64,000 nt of DNA from Staphylococcus sp. NAM3COL9 (GTDB taxonomy: Bacteria; Bacillota; Bacilli; Staphylococcales; Staphylococcaceae), in contig NZ_LGPC01000011.1 of the NCBI RefSeq assembly GCF_001431205.1, positions 310,001-374,000 of the forward strand, written 5' to 3'. Below are positions 57,449 to 64,000 of this stretch, one piece after another. The notes below the pieces were generated by a model. The model made no database searches, was not told the DNA's origin, and was given only the letters and a program-made list of their open reading frames with translations. Both the position numbers and the translations under genes were made by a program. Each line of letters starts with the position of its first letter. The first letter of the stretch is position 1.

Positions 57449-58582
57449 TTAATTTTGAGGTTTTCTTTTACCCCAATACTGATAATACGTACATTCAATG
57501 TAGCCATTAAATAACTTTCTACGCTTAGTTGCCTTTTGGTTAACTAAATGTTCAAATTCTGTACTACTTGTCAAAATGTAAGTAGATAAATGAGGATGTT
57601 GTTGCATTAGTTCACCTATATAGCGATACATAACTTCTACTTCGTTACGATCACCAATACGTTCACCATATGGCGGGTTGCCTATAAGTGAGATTGGCTC
57701 GTCTGCATCTATTGTAAGTGTATTAACATCTTTCACGCTAAATTGAATAATATCAGCTAATCCAACTTCTTCAGCGTTTCTGCGTGCAATATCTATCATT
57801 TCTGGATCGATATCCGAAGCATAAATTTCAAGTTTTCTATCGTAATTAGCTTGTTGGTCTGCTTCGTCTCTCATTTCATCATATAAATTGTCAGGCATCA
57901 TGTCCCATTTTTCAGAAACAAAATCACGATTAAATCCAGGAGCAATGTTTTGCGCGATTAAGCAAGCTTCTATCGCTATTGTGCCTGAACCACAGAATGG
58001 ATCTATTAACGGCGTGTCACCTGTCCAATTCGCTAATCGAATTAAACTTGCTGCAAGTGTTTCTTTAATTGGCGCTTCACCCTGAGCTAAACGGTAACCA
58101 CGTTTATTCAATCCTGAACCAGAAGTGTCAATCGTAAGAAGTGCATTATCTTTTAATATTGAAACTTCTACTGGGTATTTTGCACCCGTTTCATTTAACC
58201 AACCACGTTCTTGATACGCACGTCTTAAACGTTCAACAATTGCTTTTTTTACAATTGCTTGGCAATCAGGAACACTAAACAACGTTGATTTCACACTACG
58301 GCCTTGTACTGGGAAGTTACCATCTTGTTCAACAATTGCCTCCCAGGGTAAAGCCTTTGTTTTTTCAAATAACTCATCAAATGTAGTGGCTTTAAATTGA
58401 CCTACTACAATTTTAATTCTGTCTGCTGTGCGTAACCATAAATTACACTTAACAATTGCAGATTCGTCCCCTTCAAAAAATATTCTGCCATTTTCGACAG
58501 TTGTTTCATAACCTAATTCTTGAACTTCTTTTGCCACAACTGCTTCTAATCCCATAGGACATACGGCTAATAATTGATACAT
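57449..58582 (-). CDS. THUMP-domain rRNA (guanine-N2) methyltransferase, RlmL/YpsC type
   Basis: A 377-residue SAM-dependent methyltransferase. A ferredoxin-like plus THUMP RNA-binding region covers residues about 1-155. The methyltransferase domain has DPFCGSGTIAIEA near residue 195 (SAM site) and the catalytic NPPYGERIG near residue 303, diagnostic of N2-guanine methylation of nucleic acid. AAGGAG precedes the ATG. It corresponds to B. subtilis YpsC, next to rnpB and gpsB there too. Confidence 0.93.
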   Translation of the reverse strand: MYQLLAVCPMGLEAVVAKEVQELGYETTVENGRIFFEGDESAIVKCNLWLRTADRIKIVVGQFKATTFDELFEKTKALPWEAIVEQDGNFPVQGRSVKSTLFSVPDCQAIVKKAIVERLRRAYQERGWLNETGAKYPVEVSILKDNALLTIDTSGSGLNKRGYRLAQGEAPIKETLAASLIRLANWTGDTPLIDPFCGSGTIAIEACLIAQNIAPGFNRDFVSEKWDMMPDNLYDEMRDEADQQANYDRKLEIYASDIDPEMIDIARRNAEEVGLADIIQFSVKDVNTLTIDADEPISLIGNPPYGERIGDRNEVEVMYRYIGELMQQHPHLSTYILTSSTEFEHLVNQKATKRRKLFNGYIECTYYQYWGKRKPQN

Positions 58583-58710
58583 TAGTTTGCTCCTTCTTAA
58601 ATAAAGATTTACTTATATTTTATCAAAATTTTTTTTAAATAGATATGACATTGTACTAAGTTATAAATGCTACTGAGTTTAATGAATATTTTCTATAACT
58701 TTAGAAATTA

Positions 58711-58738
58711 AAAAAGCTCTCCTATATGGGAGAGCTTG
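58711..58738 (-). terminator. Terminator of rnpB
   Basis: AAGCTCTCC (58714-58722) and GGGAGAGCTT (58728-58737) form a stem followed by six T on the minus strand. Confidence 0.9.
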
Positions 58739-58740
58739 GG

Positions 58741-59134
58741 TCTAGTGATGATATTTCTGTAAGCCATGTTTTGTACCGTTGTACTGCCATCGTGTACTAG
58801 ATACACTCGTACGCTGGTGGTAACCATCTGTCTACATGCTTTTAAAAGCATGTCCTATTTATACGTTGAATTCCGTTAAATAAGTGCTCCTACCTAATTT
58901 GGATTGCTCACTCGAGGGGTTTACCGCGTTCCACCTTTTATATTTCTATAAAAGCTACGTCACTGTGGCACTTTCAAACTATTTTAACCGTATCTAAAAG
59001 ACTTAGGTTATTTCATTGCCGTCAATTTAATGCCTTGACTTATTTTTTCATCAAGCACGAACACTACAATCATCTCAGATTGTGTGAGCATGGACTTTCC
59101 TCTATATTGCTATAGCGATCACCCAAAACACCAT
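58741..59134 (-). ncRNA. rnpB: RNase P RNA (type B)
   Basis: The catalytic RNA that matures tRNA 5' ends. On the minus strand the conserved elements follow in order: GGTGATCGCT, GAGGAAAGTCCATGCTC (CR-I), then GGGTAAACCCCTCGAGTGAG-like mid-region (AACGCGGTAAACCCC), and near the 3' end ACAAAACATGGCTTACAGA (CR-V). Length near 390 nt fits Firmicute type B RNA. Ends are approximate: the 5' end is set from the promoter, the 3' end just before the terminator. Confidence 0.96.
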
Positions 59135-59141
59135 CTCTGAA

Positions 59142-59170
59142 AGTATACCATGCTTTAGACGGCTAAACAA
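59142..59170 (-). promoter_or_regulatory. rnpB promoter
   Basis: Minus-strand TTGTTT (59165-59170), a 17-base spacer and TATACT (59142-59147), 7-8 bases before the RNase P RNA start. Confidence 0.75.
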
Positions 59171-59210
59171 ACAAAATAAACCAAGTTTTGAATGAAATCA
59201 AAACTTGGTT
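59171..59210 (-). terminator. Terminator of the gpsB operon
   Basis: AACCAAGTTTT (59179-59189) and AAAACTTGGTT (59200-59210) form a perfect stem; the minus strand continues TTATTTTGTTTGTTT. Its T-rich tail runs into the rnpB -35 box. Another inverted repeat, CACGCTAT/ATAGCGTG, lies at 59242-59267 next to the gpsB stop. Confidence 0.82.
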
Positions 59211-59267
59211 CTATGTAGATGAAGCTATATCTACGATTCGCACACGCTATAATCATTCAATAGCGTG

Positions 59268-59621
59268 CTATTTTCCAAATACTGCTTTTTCTAAATTAGA
59301 AATTCTTTTTAGAATATCAACATTATTATTGTTGCTATTACTCTTAGTTGCAGCACTACTATTGGAAGAGAAATTTTTGTTTTCTTGTGGTCTTGACGTT
59401 GCTACACGTAATCTAAGTTCTTCAAGTTCTTTTTTAAGTTTATTGTTTTCTTCGGAAAGCTTAACAACTTCACTATCTAAGTCTGACATTTTTTGATAAT
59501 CCGCTATGATGTCGTCTAAGAAGGCATCGACTTCTTCCCTTCTATAACCACGTGTCATAGTTTTTTCAAAATCTTTTTCATAAATATCCTTTGCTGATAA
59601 TTTCAATGAAATATCTGCCAT
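59268..59621 (-). CDS. gpsB: Cell division protein GpsB
   Basis: A 117-residue DivIVA-related adaptor coordinating PBPs and FtsZ at the septum. The N-terminal domain [31 protein letters not shown] binds membrane and partners; a coiled coil spans about residues 35-70; a Ser/Asn-rich linker and a C-terminal trimerising helix ([16 protein letters not shown]) follow. The ATG at 59621 has GAGGTGGGA upstream; a longer frame overlaps the neighbouring gene. It is downstream of ypsA, as in Bacilli. Confidence 0.95.
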   Translation of the reverse strand: MADISLKLSAKDIYEKDFEKTMTRGYRREEVDAFLDDIIADYQKMSDLDSEVVKLSEENNKLKKELEELRLRVATSRPQENKNFSSNSSAATKSNSNNNNVDILKRISNLEKAVFGK

Positions 59622-59632
59622 TTTTTCCCACC

Positions 59633-60199
59633 TCATTCGAAACTTTGTTCTTGAGACCACTGTAAATCATTGATGAAATCAGTTAATTCATCGAACGTCA
59701 CAATGTCACAAGTATAATTTGTTTTTTCCATAAAATCAACTAACATTTGCTTGAAGAATTTTGGACTTGCTTCTTGCTCCTCATCATATATTAATAATGT
59801 TTGATCTGTGTGATCTAACATGAACTGATCCGTCTGTTTAAATTGATGAGGTCCTTCATATGGTGAATGAAATACACTATCTACAAAATCAGCCTTTTGT
59901 GTGATATTTTGATATTTAGCTTGATTTTGTTCGTTCCATCTATCACTGTGACCATAAAACGGCGTTATAATACCTAATTTAAGATTTGGATATGTTGCTT
60001 TCAAATCAAGTACTACTTCTGCTGTCCATAATTCTATACCCATCTGTCCTTGTATTAATACCCATTCTAAGCCTTCTTCAATCAATCGATTTAATTTATG
60101 TGCTATAAATTTTTTTAAATAGGAAACTTCTGGAGCATCATCTTTGAAAATATTAAGTTCATAAGATTTATAACCTGTGACATAAATTGTTTTTATCAT
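59633..60199 (-). CDS. ypsA: YpsA-family (DUF1273) protein
   Basis: A 188-residue Rossmann-like protein of the SLOG/YpsA group: [16 protein letters not shown] at the N-terminus, [21 protein letters not shown] near residue 38, and LLIYDEEQE near 130. Family members bind nucleotides and in staphylococci and bacilli affect cell division, consistent with its place next to gpsB. Its ATG overlaps the stop of the DUF1798 gene by four bases. Confidence 0.9.
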   Translation of the reverse strand: MIKTIYVTGYKSYELNIFKDDAPEVSYLKKFIAHKLNRLIEEGLEWVLIQGQMGIELWTAEVVLDLKATYPNLKLGIITPFYGHSDRWNEQNQAKYQNITQKADFVDSVFHSPYEGPHQFKQTDQFMLDHTDQTLLIYDEEQEASPKFFKQMLVDFMEKTNYTCDIVTFDELTDFINDLQWSQEQSFE

Positions 60200-60534
60200 A
60201 GATACGACTCACTTCTTTGAATATAGCTTAAATCATATTGAACAGCCTTTATTTTTTCTGTGAATAGTTTTCTGCTTGAGCGTTTGAAGTGGCACTCCAC
60301 AGATAATTCTTCGATATTAGAAACTAATAAATCAAATTTTTGTTTGTTCATATATTGCAAATGAAGTATTTGAGTTTCATATTGAATAAAGGATGCGAGC
60401 AATTCATCAATATTGTTAGTAAATGGGACGACAACAGAATAAAAATCATAATCTTCGCCAGATGCTTTTACGGATTCATATTTATCTTGCATAAGCTGTA
60501 CATCATCTAATAATTGCGTAATTAACTGTTGCAT
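60196..60534 (-). CDS. DUF1798 family protein (YppE-like)
   Basis: A 112-residue all-helical protein ([23 protein letters not shown]...[16 protein letters not shown]) matching DUF1798/YppE, a conserved Bacilli family of unknown function. AGGAGG lies 8 bases before the ATG. It is the first gene of the DUF1798-ypsA-gpsB operon, divergent from recU. Confidence 0.88.
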   Translation of the reverse strand: MQQLITQLLDDVQLMQDKYESVKASGEDYDFYSVVVPFTNNIDELLASFIQYETQILHLQYMNKQKFDLLVSNIEELSVECHFKRSSRKLFTEKIKAVQYDLSYIQRSESYL

Positions 60535-60712
60535 GAAGTTTCCTCCTACACAATAAATTTACCATAAAAGATAATGTGCGTCATTTCTGAAGCGTCGACT
60601 TACATTTATGTTATAATAACGGCTTAATTAGTTCCAAATATTGTTTAATTATGCAAAGCACGTTAAAATGTACTTGATGTATTTGTAAATACATTGATTC
60701 ATATTTCAAGGT

Positions 60713-60742
60713 TTGGAAAAATTTGCCAAAGTCGGGTATAAT
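60713..60742 (+). promoter_or_regulatory. Promoter of recU-pbp2
   Basis: TTGGAA (60713-60718), an 18-base spacer and TATAAT (60737-60742), about 41 bases before the recU start codon. Confidence 0.65.
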
Positions 60743-60783
60743 AGAAAAAGTTTTTGATTTCCAAACTAAAGTGGTGAAAAACA

Positions 60784-61410
60784 ATGAATTACCCTAATGG
60801 GAAACCATTTAATAGAAATAAGTCTCAAGTCGGACGAACTCATAAGGGTCAAAAGGGTAAAATAGACTATGGTGGCAGAGGTATGTCTCTTGAAAATGAT
60901 ATCGAACTGTCGAACACGTACTATTTGAACCATGAAATGGCGGTTATACATAAAAAACCAACGCCTGTTCAAATCGTAAATGTTCATTATCCTATGAGAA
61001 GTAAGGCTGTTATTAATGAGGCTTATTTCCGAACGCCGTCTACAACTGATTATAATGGTATTTATAATGGACATTACCTAGACTTTGAAGCGAAAGAAAC
61101 GAAAAATAAAACTTCTTTTCCATTGATTAATATGCATGAACACCAAGTTTCACATATGGCGTCTTGTTTCAAACAGAATGGTATTGTATTTCTATTAATT
61201 CGTTTTAAAACGCTTGATGAAGTATATCTTCTTCCCTATTCTAAGTTTGAATATTTTTGGGAAAGACATACGAATAACATTAAAAAGTCGATAACGGTTG
61301 AAGAAGTAAGAAAAAATGGTTACTATATTCCTTATCAGTATCAACCACGATTGAACTACCTCAAAGCTGTTGATAAGTTGATATTAGATGAAAGTGAGGA
61401 CCGCGTATGA
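60784..61410 (+). CDS. recU: Holliday junction resolvase RecU
   Basis: A 208-residue Mg-dependent nuclease cleaving Holliday junctions in recombination and chromosome segregation. The nuclease core is visible: [15 protein letters not shown], the catalytic [20 protein letters not shown] (Asp, Glu, Lys) and [11 protein letters not shown]. It is co-transcribed with pbp2, overlapping it by four bases (ATGA), the arrangement known for prfA/recU-pbp2 in S. aureus. Confidence 0.96.
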   Translation: MNYPNGKPFNRNKSQVGRTHKGQKGKIDYGGRGMSLENDIELSNTYYLNHEMAVIHKKPTPVQIVNVHYPMRSKAVINEAYFRTPSTTDYNGIYNGHYLDFEAKETKNKTSFPLINMHEHQVSHMASCFKQNGIVFLLIRFKTLDEVYLLPYSKFEYFWERHTNNIKKSITVEEVRKNGYYIPYQYQPRLNYLKAVDKLILDESEDRV

Positions 61411-63626
61411 CGGAGAAAAAAAGGACTTCCCACTCTAACAAGAAAGGTAAGTCCGAGCAAAAAGAGAATAGGAATATTAAACGAACGATAATCAAGGTGA
61501 TTGGCTTTCTTATCATTGCTTTCATTGTCTTAGCGTTAATAGGAATCTTGTTATTTGCTTATTATGCTTGGAAAGCTCCAGCATTTACTGAAGCAAAATT
61601 ACAAGACCCAATCCCAGCTAAGATTTATGATAAAAATGGAGAATTGGTGAAAACAATTGATAATGGACAACGACGTGAACATGCTGACTTAGATGAAGTG
61701 CCTAAAGCAATGAAGGATGCTGTATTGGCTACAGAAGATAATCGCTTCTACAGTCATGGTGCACTCGACTATAAACGTTTGTTCGGCGCTGTTGCTAAAA
61801 ATGTTACTGGTGGATTTGGTTCTCAAGGTGCGTCGACTCTAACACAACAAGTTGTTAAACGATCATTCTTGACAGATAAAAAATCTATTGCACGTAAGGC
61901 ACAGGAAGCATACTTGTCATACAGATTAGAACAAGAGTACAGTAAAGATGAAATATTCGAAATGTACTTGAATAAGATTTATTATTCAGATGGTGTTTAT
62001 GGTGTGAAGGCGGCAGCTAAATATTACTTTGATAAAAACTTGAAAGATTTAACTTTAACTGAGGAAGCATATCTTGCTGGTTTACCACAAGTACCAAACA
62101 CGTATAATGCTTATGATAATCCTAAAGAAGCGGAATCGCGTAAAAACACTGTGCTTTATCTAATGGAATATCATGACAGGATTTCTAAAGAAGAGAAAGA
62201 AAAAGCGCAAGAGACTAAAATACAAGATACGCTCGTTAAACGAACTCCTGAAGATCGACAAGTTAGCCAAGATGATTCTAAAAAAGAATATGATTCATAT
62301 ATTAACTTTGTAAAATCAGAGCTCATGAACAATAAAGAGTTCAAAGATAAAGATTTAGGTTCCGTATTAAATAGTGGCATTAAGATTCATACAAATATGG
62401 AAAAAAATGTTCAAGAAACATTGCAAGAACGTATTAATAATGGTAGCTATTACAAAAATGAGAATCAACAAGTTGGTTCATCTATCGTAGATAGTGAAAC
62501 TGGCGGGCTTGTTGCAATATCAGGTGGTAGAGATTATAAAGACCTCGTTGATAGAAACTTAGCAACAGACGCACACCCTACGGGATCGTCATTAAAACCA
62601 TTCTTATCTTATGGTCCAGCAATGGAAAACATGTCTTGGGCAACCGACCATGCTATGAAAGATGAAGAAGAATACCAAGTTGATGGTGTTACATTCAGAA
62701 ACTATGACACGAAAAGTCATGGAACAGTTAAACTTTATGATGCGTTACGTCAAAGTTTCAACATTCCTGCCTTAAAAGCTTGGGAATCAACGAAGCAAAA
62801 TGCTGGAAAAGATGCACCGAAGAAATTCGCTAAAAAAGTAGGATTAGATTATGAAGGAGATATTGGACCTTCTGAAGTACTAGGTGGTTCTGCATCTGAG
62901 TTCTCTCCTACACAATTAGCATCAGCATTTGCAGTAATTGCAAATGGTGGCGAGTACAACAATGCGCATTCAATTGAAAAAGTTGAAAAACAAAATGGCG
63001 AAGTTATTGAATATGAGCATACAAGTAAAAAAGCTATGAAGGATTCTACTTCTTACATGCTAGCTGAAGTACTTAAAGGTACATTTGAGGCATATGGCTC
63101 TGCATATGGACACGGCATCTCTGGAGTGAACATAGCCGCTAAAACAGGTACAGGTACGTATGGACAACAAACTTACCAACAATATAATTTACCTGATGAT
63201 GCTGCTAAAGATGTTTGGGTTAATGGTTTTACACCTAAATACAGTATGTCTGTATGGATGGGATTCAATGAAGTTAAACAAGGCGGAACAAACTCATTTA
63301 TAGGAAGTGATGAACAAAAATATCCTCAATTCCTATTAGAAGATGTAATGTCTACTGTTTCACCACGTGATGGTAAAGACTTCACTAAACCAGATTCTGT
63401 TAGCGGAGATAGTAAAGATAATTTATCAGTTAAAGATAAACCTGATGACAATACAACTGATAATGATCCTAAAGGTCAAGGCAGTAACAGTGATTCAGAT
63501 AGTGACTCAGAAAGTAATAGCTCAAACAGTAGCAATACTGGTAGTACAAATACCAATAATACAAGTGGTACAAACACTACCAATGCAAATAGTAGTGGAA
63601 CAGCTACTTCAAATAGTACACAATAA
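61407..63626 (+). CDS. pbp2: Penicillin-binding protein 2, bifunctional class A
   Basis: The bifunctional peptidoglycan glycosyltransferase/transpeptidase of staphylococci. It has 739 residues: a basic cytoplasmic tail, a membrane helix about 28-52, a GT51 domain with [15 protein letters not shown] near residue 110 and [11 protein letters not shown] near 143, and a transpeptidase domain with SSLK near 394, SFN near 450 and KTGTGT near 578. The last 65 residues are low-complexity Ser/Asp/Asn/Thr. It uses lipid II made by MurG and is assisted by GpsB, both in this window. Confidence 0.97.
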   Translation: MTEKKRTSHSNKKGKSEQKENRNIKRTIIKVIGFLIIAFIVLALIGILLFAYYAWKAPAFTEAKLQDPIPAKIYDKNGELVKTIDNGQRREHADLDEVPKAMKDAVLATEDNRFYSHGALDYKRLFGAVAKNVTGGFGSQGASTLTQQVVKRSFLTDKKSIARKAQEAYLSYRLEQEYSKDEIFEMYLNKIYYSDGVYGVKAAAKYYFDKNLKDLTLTEEAYLAGLPQVPNTYNAYDNPKEAESRKNTVLYLMEYHDRISKEEKEKAQETKIQDTLVKRTPEDRQVSQDDSKKEYDSYINFVKSELMNNKEFKDKDLGSVLNSGIKIHTNMEKNVQETLQERINNGSYYKNENQQVGSSIVDSETGGLVAISGGRDYKDLVDRNLATDAHPTGSSLKPFLSYGPAMENMSWATDHAMKDEEEYQVDGVTFRNYDTKSHGTVKLYDALRQSFNIPALKAWESTKQNAGKDAPKKFAKKVGLDYEGDIGPSEVLGGSASEFSPTQLASAFAVIANGGEYNNAHSIEKVEKQNGEVIEYEHTSKKAMKDSTSYMLAEVLKGTFEAYGSAYGHGISGVNIAAKTGTGTYGQQTYQQYNLPDDAAKDVWVNGFTPKYSMSVWMGFNEVKQGGTNSFIGSDEQKYPQFLLEDVMSTVSPRDGKDFTKPDSVSGDSKDNLSVKDKPDDNTTDNDPKGQGSNSDSDSDSESNSSNSSNTGSTNTNNTSGTNTTNANSSGTATSNSTQ

Positions 63627-63640
63627 CAAGATTGCAGTTT

Positions 63641-63690
63641 TAAAAGACCCGGTTTCCATATTAATTGGAAGTCGGGTCTTCGTTATTATT
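63641..63690 (+). terminator. Terminator of recU-pbp2
   Basis: AAGACCCG (63644-63651) and CGGGTCTT (63673-63680), with inner TTTCCA/TGGAA pairing, then CGTTATTATT. It lies about 18 bases after the pbp2 stop. Confidence 0.85.
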
Positions 63691-63738
63691 AAAGTATATT
63701 TATATATACTCATTCATCAAACATATACAATCAAGAAT

Positions 63739-63785
63739 TAAAAAACAGCACAAGACTCCTAATTTTGGGAGCTTACGCTGTTTTT
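63739..63785 (-). terminator. Terminator of the convergent ypoC-like gene
   Basis: AAAAACAGC and GCTGTTTTT enclose an inner CTCC/GGAG stem; the minus strand continues with T. It lies just after the ypoC-like stop. Confidence 0.8.
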
Positions 63786-63790
63786 ATTGT

Positions 63791-64000
63791 TTAAGGTTTA
63801 TTATTAAAACGAATTTGATAGGATGCATTCATTTTAATAAGTTCTGATTTTAGTGTTTTCATTTGACTATAACCCATAAAATGATATTTACGTGCAATCA
63901 TATAATTATATCTTTCTTCGAAGTTCATTGGAACGACAGCATATTCATTTAAGTATTTAAAATCAATAATTTCAATACTATTAATTTGTTTAAAGTAATG
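63791..64000 (-). CDS. YpoC-like protein, C-terminal part (cut by window)
   Basis: A frame open from the window edge to TAA at 63791-63793 gives 69 residues (HYFKQINSIEIIDFKYLNEYAVVPMNFEERYNYMIARKYHFMGYSQMKTLKSEL...). In Staphylococcus and Bacillus the gene convergent with or next to pbp2/ponA is ypoC, followed by nth and dnaD, and this C-terminus fits that small conserved family of unknown function. The start lies outside the window. Confidence 0.7.
   Translation of the reverse strand, partial: HYFKQINSIEIIDFKYLNEYAVVPMNFEERYNYMIARKYHFMGYSQMKTLKSELIKMNASYQIRFNNKP

Noticed and set aside
63367..63741. 124-codon frame overlapping the end of pbp2
   Set aside because: Shadow of the Ser/Asp/Asn/Thr-rich tail of pbp2; hydrophobic composition comes from the frame shift and there is no start signal.

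Overview
The window is low-GC Firmicute chromosome from a Staphylococcus. Gene order and protein sequences follow the conserved staphylococcal core: cvfB, lysine operon, cspA, acyP, telA, brnQ, odhAB, arlRS, murG, ctpA, crr-msrBA-fakB2-dfrA-thyA, cvfC, dynamin-like protein, rnpB, gpsB, recU-pbp2. Many proteins resemble S. aureus ones but are clearly diverged, so a coagulase-negative species (for example of the haemolyticus/hominis/warneri type) is most likely; I cannot fix the species. There are no intact insertion sequences, prophage, CRISPR arrays or tRNA genes.

Layout. 1-3.8 kb: 3' part of cvfB, an ABC-F ATPase with degenerate ATPase sites, and an aldo/keto reductase. 3.97-12.6 kb: a lysine riboswitch with terminator, then lysC-asd-dapA-dapB-dapD-(M20 deacetylase)-alr2-lysA, the acetyl-blocked diaminopimelate/lysine route that feeds peptidoglycan. 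12.9-16 kb: cspA, a DUF1033 protein, acyP, xpaC-like, telA. 16.3-24.2 kb: a BCCT osmolyte transporter lacking an obvious start codon, brnQ with a CodY-like box, a MoxR/VWA pair and small conserved genes. 24.9-31 kb is the most accessory-looking part: two Gfo/Idh/MocA dehydrogenases, two xylose-isomerase-like TIM barrels and a divergent AraC regulator with a good cre site, then an orphan XRE-cupin regulator with its own palindromic operator.

31.3-38.8 kb: odhAB with a cre-like site and arlRS. Between arlR and the PAP2 phosphatase lies a strong promoter with two Fur-box-like sequences and a C-rich, terminator-ended transcript, which I assign to the iron-sparing sRNA IsrR. 38.2-48.7 kb: mostly minus-strand core genes for cell wall (murG, ctpA), sugar PTS (crr), methionine sulfoxide repair, fatty-acid binding (fakB2), folate/dTMP (dfrA, thyA), bacilliredoxin and cvfC with a tandem partial paralogue. 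48.9-64 kb: a preQ1 riboswitch controlling a queuosine-precursor transporter, an RNase H-like protein, a 5'-3' exonuclease, a double dynamin, an NAD(P)-binding protein, rarD, an rRNA methyltransferase, rnpB, gpsB, ypsA, a DUF1798 gene, recU, pbp2 and the end of a ypoC-like gene.

Functionally the window is dominated by wall precursor synthesis and assembly (lysine/DAP, alanine racemase, MurG, PBP2, GpsB, RecU) and by nutrient- and iron-responsive control (lysine and preQ1 riboswitches, CcpA, CodY and Fur sites). I found no convincing wholly new defence or mobile system. The best leads are the IsrR-type sRNA locus, the transporter-less sugar-oxidation cluster, the ABC-F protein with disabled ATPase motifs, and the cvfC/NifU-N duplication.
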